DNA from: Polytrichum commune
Taxonomy: Eukaryota > Streptophyta > Polytrichopsida > Polytrichales > Polytrichaceae
DNA: 64,000 nucleotides
Reading direction: 5' to 3'
NCBI GenBank assembly: GCA_950295325.1
Contig: OX485804.1
Coordinates: 49,154,429-49,218,428, forward strand
Positions 11,807 through 24,800 of the stretch are shown here, in pieces (the first letter of the stretch is position 1; each line of letters starts with the position of its first letter). The notes under the pieces were generated by a model. That model saw only the letters and a list, made by a program, of their open reading frames with translations. It did no database searches and was not told the origin of the DNA. The position numbers and the translations under genes are program-made.

Positions 11807-11811
11807 TTTTT
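11807..11811 (+). terminator. Pol III T-run terminator of tRNA-Cys
   Basis: Five consecutive T directly after the discriminator end of the tRNA, the usual RNA polymerase III stop signal. Confidence 0.9.
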
Positions 11812-11874
11812 GTGCAAAGTGAATAGAGTAATACATTAATTTAGCCGGAGTTTTGTTCGGGAATTGGTCTTTTT

Positions 11875-12125
11875 GGGAGAGAGGACACTATTGCACATGG
11901 GCGTGCCTTTCATCCAACATAAAAACTTGGCCTCTAGGTGTTTGTGGCCGATTTATCCCAAATGCCTTGGACTAGACTAATTTGGGATCTTTGAGGTTAA
12001 TTTCAATGTCTTTTTCACTAAATATAGACATATCTTGGCTGCATATCATTTCAAGGTTTTTTATGTTGGATGAAGGAGAGGTATGCTCATATGTGATACT
12101 TCCCTTACTTTGTCATTTTGCAAAG
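11875..12125 (+). repeat. Palindromic dispersed repeat, family R4
   Basis: About 250 bp, a direct-orientation relative of 2420-2690 with the same fold-back ends (CATCCAACATAAAA at the left, TTTATGTTGGATG at the right). It begins shortly downstream of tRNA-Cys. Confidence 0.6.
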
Positions 12126-12565
12126 AAAACTTGCCATGTTCAATAAGTTTTCGGTGCATGCTTGGAGTGAGTTGGTGTGGAGGTGTGGATGACGTACATT
12201 CAATATCGAACCGTTGCGGTGGCAAACTCATTTTAGCACCTTTTGCAACCTCTGATTTTGAAACTTGAAATGATAATCTCTATAATTAGCTTAGTGATTA
12301 CTAATTGGATGAGAACAAATCCCTAACCAATCTATTTAGCATATTTGCATGTGGCATTGGAAGTGCTCACAACTTACATGAAGTAATGCTTCATAATTGC
12401 GTCCAAAGATGAACTTGCCAACACATTTGAGCTATCCAATACTCTCCGCTTTAGACTCTAGGAGAGTCGACTAAAAGGTAAGCCTAAAAATATGAGTTAT
12501 CCATAGCTAAAATGTTGGCTATAAAAACATGGCTTATTGGAATGGTGTGCATAAGCTAAATAAAA

Positions 12566-12638
12566 GGAGGCAAGTGGGGTTGAATTGTTGACCTATTGGA
12601 TTGTAGCCAATTGCTTCACCACTGAGTTGAATGATCCC
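12566..12638 (-). pseudogene. Decayed tRNA-Cys copy
   Basis: On the minus strand this segment aligns base for base with most of tRNA-Cys at 11736: CTCAGTGGTGAAGCAAT for the D arm, then ATAGGTCA, TTCAACCCC and a TTGCCTCC end followed by TTTT. The acceptor stem no longer pairs (5' GGGGATC against 3' TTGCCTCC), and the anticodon loop has changed from CTGCAGT to CTACAAT. It is a pseudogene or a tRNA-derived SINE head. It lies 0.8 kb from the intact gene in the opposite orientation. Confidence 0.8.
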
Positions 12639-12639
12639 C

Positions 12640-15600
12640 ACATGTGTAAGTTAAAAAGTACCAACCCGGCCGAGCCCTAAACAATCGCCTGCAAGGAGCC
12701 AACCGAAGCCAAAAAATAAGAAGCCACTCAATCGATCACAACAAGGAGCCACCAAGTCACAACCGATCAAAAACAAACATCAAGGGCAACATCAAGAAAG
12801 TCAATCCTCTGACATTCCCACCCCAAAACACCTCTAAGACTAGTTGACTTACTAGCCTCCAAATTAATACTAAACCATAATCTCATATCCTCTCTAGTGA
12901 GTGGCGAGCTAGTCATAACCGCTTGAGGAGAATGTCCCATAGGAGAGTTAGGAGGTGTCTTCCAAACCTCCTCCTCAATGGAGCCTGACCTTTCTTTCAA
13001 GCCCAAACCTTCACCAATGTCTTTCCCCTAAGACGGCTTAGCTGCAACCCTAATCTCATCCAAAAGTTCATTAATTCATGTTCCACCAACCTACCCATCT
13101 CCTCAACACTCAAACCACAACTCTTGCTAAGAGATTCATACTAATGGTTGTCTAGTTCTTTAGCTGCAATGTTGGGCCTGCCGTATGCCACAAAAGTTGA
13201 TTGCCAAGGTTGTTTGAAGCTTGGAAAAGTGATCTCCATCCCTTACAAATGTTGGCTTGAGGCAATCCTACCTGCCAACCCATCTTCCCATCCTCGGGTG
13301 GCTTTGGTTGTCAATCAAATTGCATTCTCAAGTCAAAGTGACAAAGAACCTTCGTTTTGGTACCCTAAGCATTGATTTACTCTTCAAACAATTCAACCAA
13401 CACTGGTATGTTCCTTGCAAACTAGGCTCCGCACTATTATGACCAAGGTTGGCACACAACCCATCTTCATCACATTCAAAGTTTTTTTGTCCACCTTGCT
13501 CCCAAGTTTCTTGCATCTCTTGCTAGGCAACATTCCAATGTTGGGAGATTTATTGGTTTTGTCTATAGGACAGAGACTATGCATCAACTTCTTCGTTTCA
13601 AGAGCAAATTTCCTAACCACTTTGTGTTCACACTTGGACATTACTTGTTCTTGTTATTTTTGATCCACTTTATGTAATGTGGATGTTAACTATAGTTTAT
13701 ATATATAAAAGTGCTCCCTAAAATGCATTGAAAGAAATATAGTTAACTATAGTTATTTCGGTAGTTCTTGATTATTTATTTTTTAAAAATTGGGTGATAA
13801 ATGAGTAGCTTCAATCCTTGACCTGTATTTGAGAAGTAGGTGCACAAAATCCAAGAAAGGTTTGGTATAGTGAATAGCCATGAATTGGCATGAGCAAAGT
13901 GGACAACTACAATTGTAGTCTTTCATAATAAAGGACAGAGCCTCACGGTTCTACCGTTTTCTTGTTCTTAGTGCATGGAGGATTGGGTTCCCGATTGCAC
14001 TTCTCCCCACCAAAATAAGGCCCATATTTGCTTTGGGGCTTAGAACTCTCTTTCTTTAAAACCACACGTGGTCAAGGGGATACTTTGGTAAGTTGTGAGT
14101 TTTGAAAACCATAATCTCGATGAATCCCTAACCCATATTTTTCTTCTTCATTTTAGGTGGGGAAAGGGGAGCTTCGCAACTTTTCTATATTTTCCTACCA
14201 ATATCATAAGGTTTGTACATTCTACATGGACGAAACCCGGAGCATTGGCACCATTTTTTGTAATTTGATTGAAAATCGTACCAATCCTACCCTAGTAATG
14301 CCTTTGCTAACTTGAGTTTGATAACCATCCTCATTTCCTTGAGTGTAATCATGCCCATGATGCCTAGAGTGGGTGTCTCCCATAGTAGTTTAGATTTTGG
14401 ATAAAAACCAAACTTATGAAAACACTCAAGGAAGACTTAAAAGGTGATTGTCATGTCATCTAGTTGTCTCAAATAAGTGTTATTAGGATAATTTTGGGGT
14501 CATTTTAGATTATTTAAGGTGTTTGATTGACAAAACATACAATCAAACATAAGAAAATCAAGAATCTCTCAATCACAACACATGCATGTGGTGATAGTCT
14601 CTCAATCTCACATTGTTTACCTAGACAATAATTTGGCACTAAGCTCATTCTAATTGGACCTTGTGCGGTGCACAAGCATAAGCACAACCATAGTCAATTG
14701 TCTTGAAATAAGCATCCCATGTTTGTCTGGTTACCAAAGCCCAAGGCACTTTGGTGTAGTCAATAATCTTGAATTGATTAGCCTTTTTAGTGTAACTTGA
14801 ATTGGCAATGCAATCACACACACATGGTTTTTAATCTTCCTTGCTTAATTATTCATTTAATTACACCGTTAGGCCATTGGCTTTACCTCCTCACCAATTA
14901 TGTGTAACAAATATCCTTCACGTAGTGTGAAAGGCCATACCACTGTTTAGATTAGAGGTCCATAGTCTTGGTTCCTTTCCCCTTGTTTCCTTTAGTTCAA
15001 TTTCTTTAATTTGGTTGTTTTCAAACACAATGCCCTAATAGATATATTGTCATAAATTCATATTATTAATCAAAAGGCTATGGCCTAATAACATAGGTGT
15101 ATTCATGACAAGGGTTCCTTTTTCTTCTTCTTCATATTATATTTTTAATCGCAATACATTTTGTAAATAACATTTCCAAGTGCATTACAATCCCACTAGC
15201 TCTTTTACTGATGTTGTCACTCTCCTTTAGTCAAGCTTGCTCCTTGTAACATCAAAAGACATCTAGGAGAACCTTTTGTCTACCCTAGATTATCAAAGGG
15301 CTAATGCAAAGCAACCTTTGGGTTGCTCAACCTACGTCAATCGTGTAATGGTCTCAACTGACACCTTCCTTCTTTAATCAATTATTCCCATCTGATTCTC
15401 AACGAGATAACTCTTAATCACAACTCACATTCTAAATTCTCAACCTGATGTTTCTATCTCTTCAGTCTTTTCTTCTTGCTAACTCCAATCTTCAAAAACA
15501 CAACTCTTAGTCAGCCCATGGTCTTATTGCATAATTATCATGTTGTTCGAGCCAACAATTCCTTCACCTAACTCATGGCTATAATCATAATCATTTTGAA

Positions 15601-17440
15601 AATGAGACTATTGTTTGTATTCAATCATTCTTGTTCTTGAGGATAGGCAATACAATCTCATAGCTTGAATTCATTATGAACACCAAACTCCTAATTTACT
15701 CATGACATTCTATTAGGGTTGTAGAATTTCATACTTGCTTATGTCTCACTATATTGAATGTCTTAAAAGATCAAATGCACAACAAAATAATGTTCAACTT
15801 AGGATTGAAGAACCTATCTCTCTCCACTCACCCTTTATGAACTCAATGGCAATCTAGTACAAACACTTTGGATGCCTTCAATCATTCAAAGTATCAATCA
15901 ATTGTCTTACACTTTAGGTAACACACATCTACTGCTAGAGACAACAAGTCTGTTTGGTTCTTTTAAAGACTAAGGCTTTACAAAAATGATAATATCTTCA
16001 CAACTTTTAGAACACTAAAAAAAGAATGGCTCACTAAAAGAGGAAGAGATTGAACTTCTAGCCTATATATCTTTTAATAAGCACATGTGGATTTCAACAT
16101 ACACACCACTTTCAATTAGACCATAGTCCTTCCACTCACTAATTCCTAATATCTCAAATCTATGGTTTGTTCATTCTTACTTTAAGGAACTTTCCTAGAT
16201 CATTTCAAGTTTCATTTCCACCTCATTTTTAATTAGGCTAGGAAAAACAAAACAAAATCACACCACAATTTTATCAATAAGGTCTTGAGGTAGATCTGCT
16301 TCAAGAATATTTTCTCCTTTGATCCTCCTTTAAAGGCTTGCTCATTTGTGTAAACCCTAGAGGGAACACAAAGTGTTTTTGAGCATGGCTAATCAATCTT
16401 GCTACGGCTTCCCTTAGATGTTGCTTGCAGCACTCGGATCTATGCATTTGTCCAAGCTTCACTAATCCCTTCACCTTTCTCTTCCTCTGCCTTTAGTCTC
16501 AATTTGGCTAGAAAAATGCCATTCAATTGTCTAAAAGGTTTGAAATTTGCTCAAGTAGGAGCTAATTTGCTGGAAAAGATGGGCAATGTTTCCTTCTTAT
16601 ACTAGCCCTGATTCCATTTCCATCATTCTTTTCTCTAATGTGGTCAAATCCTTGCTTCCCAAAAATTTGTTTATGCTCCAATCATTTGTTGTGCTCCATC
16701 CTTTGCTCGCTCTGCTCTCACTTGTCTCCCAATTTGCTCTAGCCAAATAGTTGTTGTGTGAGTTGGCCATCTCTCATTACTATCTTTCACCGTCTCTTAT
16801 TGTCTTACTCCCACCCTCAGCGCTGAAGGTGCTAGTGGGTTTCTCCCATTGACAACAATACATTGTCCATCTCTTGAATTCCTACACCTTGTTCTTATGA
16901 TCAATCTAGTCAATCTCAACCTATTAAGCTACCAAGTCTATAGTCTCAAGTCGAGAGAGAGAAACTTGCAAATGTGTATTTCACTCAATCTATTCAACTT
17001 CATCCTACTAAGTACATGGGCTTTCAAAATTATGAAGAAAGGGGCTATGGGCTTGCAAAATCTGGATTTGCAAATAACGTCACACTTCATATCATATCCT
17101 TTGAGAAGTGGGTGCAAAATAAAATAAAATAAAATAAAAAATATATATATATTTTGTTTGTTTGCTTTAAGACCCTCTCCCCTATCTGCCCATGTCGGTA
17201 ACAGGGTACATGGCTCACCTACCTACCAAGTGGGAAATAGACTGGTAAGTCTAAGCGAACAAGGACGTTCTCCCCAGTTTTTTAGCACTGGGTCATATAG
17301 GTTGAAGAGTTCTCACTCTTCAACCTAATCTAAAATCCTAAGTTGAACATTATTTTGTTGTATTTTAGACTAGGTTAGAGAGATCCCAAGTCGAGAGGCC
17401 GTGGGAATTCATGGCCAAAGGTTTGGACTTTGGACTTGGC
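12640..17440. other. Gene-poor AT-rich stretch
   Basis: No exon series, tRNA or recognisable transposase was found on either strand. A minus-strand segment at 12767-13640 has several neighbouring open frames that might be remnants of one decayed retroelement-like ORF, but I cannot assign a family. A short repeat with TAGTTAACTATAG (13684-13770) recurs at 49888-50045. An (AAAAT)n plus (TA)n run ends near 17153. Confidence 0.5.
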
Positions 17441-17445
17441 CTTTA

Positions 17446-17589
17446 GAGGCTTCACACTATGCCCGACCAAAGGCTCCAGTTACTATATTTTATTGACTAT
17501 TTTCAGCCCATTTCTTTGGACTCTCAACAAAGTTTGGCCACTCAATCCCATGGCCTCTCGACTTGGACGGCTATAGTGTGAAGCGGCCC
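17446..17589. mobile_element. Short MITE related to the Tourist-like family
   Basis: The left end GAGGCTTCACACTATGCC and the right end GGCTATAGTGTGAAGCGGCC are imperfect inverted repeats. TTA lies on the left and TAA on the right. The CTTCACAC core resembles the ends of the 0.5-kb family at 2732, 37008 and 51370. Confidence 0.5.
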
Positions 17590-18469
17590 TAAACCAACCC
17601 TTATTAGCTTCACAATCCCCAGCATTAGGTACCAATGGAGGGCGCTCCTATATGTTGGGAATAGGCATAGGTATGCCTATTACCGTATGTGTAAACCTAG
17701 GGTCACAGCAGAAGGAAGGAAGCTCTTGCTCAACCGTGGGCAGGAGTTTCTTCAGCTTCATGCACCAGGAATGCTAAACGGTAGGATTCAATCAGAAACC
17801 ATGGCTATGGCTTCAAAGTCTCAAGATTTTTGGTATTCTTGAACAGGGTATTGCAAAAAGCATGGCTGAAGCCTGTATGTAGACTTTGCTACTCGTATTG
17901 TAGGTGGAGCTCAACCATGGCGTCATCAACATTACAGCATTAATGTTCGATTGGATTGAAGAGGGGCAACTTATTTGGAAGGCAAGTGAAAATTTCTTCA
18001 GTTGAGTTCTTACATCATGAGAGAGGGAGCGAAGGAGTTCATTAGGCTTTGTGTCCACAAGAAGCTCGTTAGATTTTCTGCTTTGTAGTTGAGCTCTTGT
18101 TCTGATGGGTGCACATTGAGTGATGGCTTGTGGGAATTGATACATCAGGGTTCTCAGTGAAAAAGAAATGTTAACCATAAATTTTTGGGATCCTGTAGTT
18201 TTTCCCTTTTCTTTGGATTGCTCTTCTTCTTTTGTTTTTGGTGTGCAAGTTGAGTGCTTGTATATAAATTCTTAACTGTCTGTGTAACACACTTGGCAGT
18301 TCGGTTTAATTGCAACATTCATACGAGCCTCGCAGTTGTTGTTTCTGGCCTGCAATGTCCACGTCCCAGGTACAATGTGCTCTGTATTACAAGCATCTTC
18401 AAGACTCTAAATTGTAAGAACTTTTATGGATTTTCTTAGAAGTGAAAATAAACACAATAGGGGGTTTGG

Positions 18470-18690
18470 ATGGCGAGCCTTGATAAAAATTGCTTTGTAG
18501 TAGTTCTAAAACATCATCAACATTTGAAAGTGTATACCTTTCTAATTGGGACATATCAAATGGAATCAATGGATTCCTCTCCACGCCCTCTTTCCTTGAA
18601 GTTTAATTCTCCTACTCTTTGTGAAATAAACATATTGAATTCATCAGAAGCATTAGAAGTGACTAAGAAACAGCTGTTCTAAAAGGGAGA
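18470..18690 (-). repeat. Inverted single copy of the intronic tandem repeat
   Basis: On the minus strand this matches one unit of the 9040-9780 tandem repeat, including the TCAACATTTGAAAGTGTA block, the GGAATCAATGGATTCC-type block and the CAGAAGCATTAGAAGTGAC block. It ends about 140 bp upstream of the TDP1 start codon, so it sits in that gene's promoter or 5' UTR. Confidence 0.7.
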
Positions 18691-18825
18691 GTTGCCGTCC
18701 CAGGATCTCATCCTGCAAAGCTCTAATTTACGTGTACTTGGAGGGTTAGGTTTGATGTTACATACTATGAACTTAATTCAGTAGGCAAGGTCTCTGAATG
18801 CCATCATCATTGAGTTTTTACTGAA

Positions 18826-21800
18826 ATGAAGAGATACCACCAGGTCCAGCTGGGGCTTTTACTTGCGCTAGAAGATGATGGCAGCACTCCGAAAGGTGCA
18901 GCAACCCCGATCTCTATATTTGAAGGACGAAATATCATTGGTCGAGATGATTTGGTGCTTGCAAGCAAACAAGTGAGCCGGAGGCATGTGGCAATCACAG
19001 CATCAAACGACGGAACTTTTGAAATTGCTGTGGTAAGTTTTTGCATATATGTGTATCATATGGAGTCCCAGGAATATGAGTTTTTCAGGTGGAAAACTGA
19101 AGGTTTAATCCTTAAAGGGCCGGGGGTGTGTTCATACGGGATACATGACGATTTGAAGGAACCCCCAAAAGCAATTGATTTAATAGATTACTATTGATAT
19201 TGGTCTTTAATATTGAATCCATATTTAGCACAACCTATTGCAAAGAGGAAGTGAAGATAAAGTCATATGTGACAACTATGATAAGATATATAAACCAGTG
19301 TCCCAAATAAATCAGAGCCTCCTTAACGATTGGTTTTGTGGTTGTAAGTGATCGAAAATAGAAACCGACTTCGAACATCAGAGCATGTATAGGACGTCAA
19401 GATAATCTCAACGCTGATTTGATCGCCTTCAACTGACCATTTTTGATCGCTTTAGGGTTTAACCGGTGTTTTTTGGGACACCGATGTCCTGCCATAAGGT
19501 TCATATGTGGCATGTGTTTGAATCTATGTCATGTATACGAGTTTTGACCTCCCTATAATCCACTTTACATATATGTATTCTCTGATAGGAATAACGCATA
19601 TGATAAATGGGATGATTCTAAATAGGGTCACTTCTGTGACCTTAAACCCTCCGTACGACACCTTGAAGCCCAGAATGGGTCTCTCAGACCTTTAAGGGCG
19701 AAGTAGTACAGAAACTTTGGAGTAGGAAACAAAATTCCTCCATAAAGGTTTGAAAAAAATGAGTAGGAACAGAATATATTCTATTAAATTCTACAACCTC
19801 TAAGCAACCCTGTGTAAGTCACATCATCTGATTCTGTTTTTGGGATGGCTGTGTAGGAAGGACAGAATCCAGTGGTGATCAGATCTGGAACAACAAAGAA
19901 AAGACTCCTACCAAACACCAAGGCGGACATAACTAGTGGGGATGTCATTGAGTTCCTTCCGGGCCAATTACCTTACAGATTAAACTTTGCACTGCCAACT
20001 GACGGGTTGCCCATTCTATCAAGCCTTGGTAATAATGTGCAAGCACAGGGAAGCTTGAATGGTGTTCTTGTTGAGGATCGTGGAGGTCCTTCATCTTCAG
20101 ACTTGAAATTGCAAGAAAAGTCAGCAACAGTGGTTGTGCGAAATCAAGAAAACTTTGAAACAATGGTCGAAACATTTGATGTGGAGGAGGAACAAATCAC
20201 AAAGAAACGGAAACGACAACTGGAAGATGACGAGGCTTTTGCTCGAGCATTACAGGTATAAAAGGTTTTTTACATGTTTTGTTTGCAATAACATAACAGA
20301 AGAGCTTTTTTTTTATAGCGTTCTGCATACAAAACCTTTAATGTTTGGTAAGTGTTTACTGCATGCGTGGAAGTAGTGTAAAACATCCTACATGGGTCCA
20401 TTGAGTGTCAAAATTATTTTGGCATGAGGTGCTAAAATGAGTTTGACCCTTAATATGCCAAAATATGTTGTTCTTCATTCAAACTCAAACACTACCTCCA
20501 AGCACGCACCACAAGTGGAAAGTATATTTTGTATGCAAAACAACCAATGGGAATCATAGGGGACCAGCTCCCAATGAAAAGCCCATTGAGTTAGAGGATA
20601 AACTCTAGCTTAGTGAGAGAATGATTTTTTTGATCGCTGATGAATTCTGAGGGGTTTCCTTTACAAACGTCTGTATTGCCAGCTGTTATGAATCTAGTCC
20701 AATAATGCATTTTTGTGCATCCTCGTGAGCAGGAAGAAGAAGATAGAGCTGCTAGAATAGCAACAGGAGGAAATGTGTCATCATCGAATGAACACGAAAT
20801 CAGAAGACTGTCACACGCTTCAAGAATTCCAATTGTCGCTGATGAAATGGAGGGAGCATTTGGAGTAGAGTATGAAGCAGGTTGTAAATCAAGCTCAACT
20901 TTCCGACTCATGCGGGTCAAAAGTTTACCACAGTGGGCAAATAAGGGATGTGTCAGTATACAAGATGTCGTCCAGGTGAAATATTCCTCCAAATAAAATC
21001 TGATCCTTGTGAAGAATTCATTCTTGTCCTGAGGGAGTACTCTGAAGTTCTTTCAATGAACTGTTTACAACAAGGAAAATCTTACTAACGGACTGAAACC
21101 CCTTATGAATTTAAGTGGCGAGGGATTTGAGGAAAGACTAACACTTAGAGTGTGTGGTCTAACCGTATCCCATCAGGCACTTTTAACACGGAAATGGATC
21201 ATCCTAACAGTCAATTTCACCTCATTTCGAATATTCCAAGTGGGTTGAGGAGGCGAAGCAATTCTTTTTTGGTTGTTGCCCTTGCTTGAGTAAAGATGTT
21301 GTGTTATCGACTAGAGGATGGTCCGAATAACAAGAAATCACAAAGCAGCTAAGTCATTGATGCTGTTATGATGTACAGGGTGATGTGCAGGTGGCTTTGT
21401 TATCCAACTACATGGTGGATATCGAATGGCTACTTGGAGGTAAGGCTGTGACAGACTTGTTTTTTCTGTACTCCATTTTGAAGAACCCCCATACAACAGA
21501 CTGCTTCTATATTTTTGTGGTGATTTGCACTGTCATAGTATTACTAGTTTATATTTTCAACATCCAAGTCGCATGATCTCATCATTTGAAACTTTGCTCT
21601 TGATCACACTTTGCAGACATCTATGATTCAGTTCCTCAACTTTTTGTAACATGTACTCATGTTTGAAAAATGTCTACAGCTTGTCCTCGCCTAAGAACTG
21701 TCCCTTCTGTGGTCGTCATCCATGGTGAAAGTGGAGGTTCACTTGAGCTCCTCCAGGTACATTCTCACATGCATCTGCACATTCTCAAAAGAAATTTATC

Positions 21801-24800
21801 CAAACTCTTATAATACACAATTCTTGTGTATCTAAAGCAATGTAGAATTCCACTTTCCTTGATGTAGATTGTTTCTCATTTTTTTTCAAGGATGTTATAT
21901 TATAGAAATTTTAGGTTCTTCCAAGGATCATTTGTCTTTTGCAGTGTGCTGTTTCTAACGACACCACAGATTAGTTCAGAAGAGAAAGCACGTTTGTCAA
22001 TAAGTGATGAAATCTGGTAAATCAAGTCCTAATCTGGTTTCTGGGCTGCAGGCTAGCAAGCCCCAAAAGTGGACCCTTCATAAACCACCACTACGGCTGA
22101 GCTATGGCACACACCACTCAAAAGCTATGTTCTTGATTTATTCAACAGGCGTGCGTGTTGTTGTTCACACAGCAAATCTGATTTATGTTGACTGGAATAA
22201 CAAGTCACAAGGACTCTGGATGCAAGATTTCCCTTATAAGAGTGAAGATGCCAAGGATTCAAAATCAGCATTTGAGAATGATTTGGTGGAGTACTTACAA
22301 GCCCTTGAGGTGTGAAACCATCCAGCTTCCTATGTGTATAGTCCCCTGTGTTTATTCTGGTTGTAGGCATACATCTTGCACTTCATACATGGCATTGATG
22401 ATGTAGATCTTAGGAGGACACATTTGCTGATTCTTGTATTTTCTGTACGTGTGATGACAGTGGTCAGGATGTATAGCAGTAATTCCAGGATTGGGGGAAG
22501 CACGAGTCAATGCTGCTTTCTTTCGAAGGTTTGACTACAGGAATGCCACTGTAAGATCTTTGTTCTTTATCTTCAAATTGATCATTGTGGATGCATGTTC
22601 TTTGGGTGCAAAAATCATTAGTACTCATCAAAATTGCATTTTTGTTCTAAGAGTAATCAGGTCTAAACCGGACACTTTTAGCTCTGCACCCACATTTCCT
22701 AGGACATGAAACATGTGATTAGTGTGAGATGATTAGAGGATCCAAAATGAGGCCTTAGCCATTTCCTTCATAATTTTCAGAGCTCATATGAGTATCTTAT
22801 TCACTATCAAAGTGAATTTTCTCTTTCTTATCAAGTGATCATATAGGTACCCCCAATTATGTTGAATATTGAACCTTGAATAGTATACAAATGTTGAGCA
22901 CGTAGTCCAATTTCTTTTGAACACATGTCTTTGTGGTGTCCATTCTTGGATCCACATACTCTCCTTCATATTGCTGCTCAAAACTTGCCCTAGGTTATAG
23001 CTCATGATAAATGTCCCCAGTTCTGATTAACTCGTCTACCAGGTCCGATTAATTGCCTCAGTCCCAGGCTATCATCAAGGTCGAAATTTGGCCAAATGGG
23101 GACACATGAAGCTTCGCTCCATCTTACAAGAGCAATGCTTTGACAAGCAGTTTGTAGGTGCTCCCTGCATTTATCAGGTACCTACACATGACTGCAAATT
23201 CTAGGTTCTTTTTTATTTAATTTAAGGGTGTGATGATTATGTATATGGGGTAGATACGAAAATGTGTTTCAACAATGATATCTGAACTTGATGAATATTG
23301 TATGTGCAGTTCTCATCTCTAGGCTCTTTAGATGAAAAATGGTTAAGTGAACTTGCAGCTTCAATGCAAGAAGGATCAACACCTGAAAGGAACAAACTCG
23401 GTCCTGGTCAAGTTCAGATTGTATGGCCCAGTGTCGAAGACATTCGCTGCTCCCTTGAGGTGATTATTTGATCATTGAAAATCTGCCCCTCTTCCACAAT
23501 TTTCAGTGGGTTTTTGCATTTTGTGCTACAAAAACAGAGATACTTTAAATATGAAAAGACTATTTTGGTTCCCCCTGTACAGGGTTATGCTGCTGGAAAT
23601 GCAGTTCCTAGTCCACAGAAAAATGTGGAACGCGCTTTCTTGTCAAAGTATTGGTCTCGATGGCAAGCAGACCATACAGGTAGAAGGTATGCTCTGCTGA
23701 TAAATGATTAATTATTTCTGAGCTCATTTACAGTCAGATGCCTGTTCTGTGTGAAAATTCCACTGCAAAGTTGTCTCTGGTGCACATGTAAGGTGTTTCT
23801 GATTTTTGCGTATTGTCATTTTCCTCATCTATAATTTTTTCCCCACCTCTCAATATTGATTCTGAGTTTCTTTGGGCTGTTCCTGGATATAAGAGGTTCA
23901 AGTCTATATCCTGGCCACCACCTCCTAGCTTCTATCCACCCATGTCAAGTCCTTTTTTAAGAGAGGCCCACTTGGTATATTTCTTCATTCCAATGCCCTT
24001 TCACCCATTGAAGTGGCACAGGAACCTGGATTAAATACCAGTATCCTTTTTCTAGGTCAGGTGTCTAAGGTGGTCTTTACAATAAACCCTTAATGCCCTT
24101 AACTTTATCAACAAACTCCGTGTTTAGTGATTTAAGCTCTTGTTTATGGACTGGTCACAAGAAGTACATTCTTGTGAGTGCTCTTTTGCAGCGTTTGATT
24201 ACACAGAGCTCTTGTGGTCAAGAGCGTGACTGAAATTTGTGTTCCTTTTTCTTGGCAGCCGTGCAATACCACACATCAAAACATTTGTTCGCTACAACAA
24301 TCAGAACCTTGCGTAAGAGATTCACTCATCCCTTGCCATAACGGTGCAACATTGTTTTCATTTCATATTGTCGAATACAAGAGGGAATAGTAAATTGCAC
24401 AAATATAATATACCTTCTCGCCAACAGTTTGTGAGGGGGTGATGTAGTGATTCTTCTAGGGACCCTTATGGCAAAGGAGACAGGCTTTTTAATTGAAATG
24501 CTTTTTTGGGCTTGACAGATGGGTCTTGTTGACATCCTCAAACTTGAGCAAGGCAGCATGGGGAGCATTGGTGAAAAATGGATCACAACTTATGGTCCGA
24601 TCATACGAGGTTTTGTCCTAACTCTCAAGCTCAGATTCTTCGACTCTTTTCTGCCAGAGATATATCCCAACACTTTTAACAATGTCAAGATATGCATTCT
24701 AAGCACCAATGTCAATATATTCATACTAAGTACCTATCCTTACACAAACTTAAACCCACACACTATACTCCAGTTAATTTTCCAACTCTGCTTGATGTTT

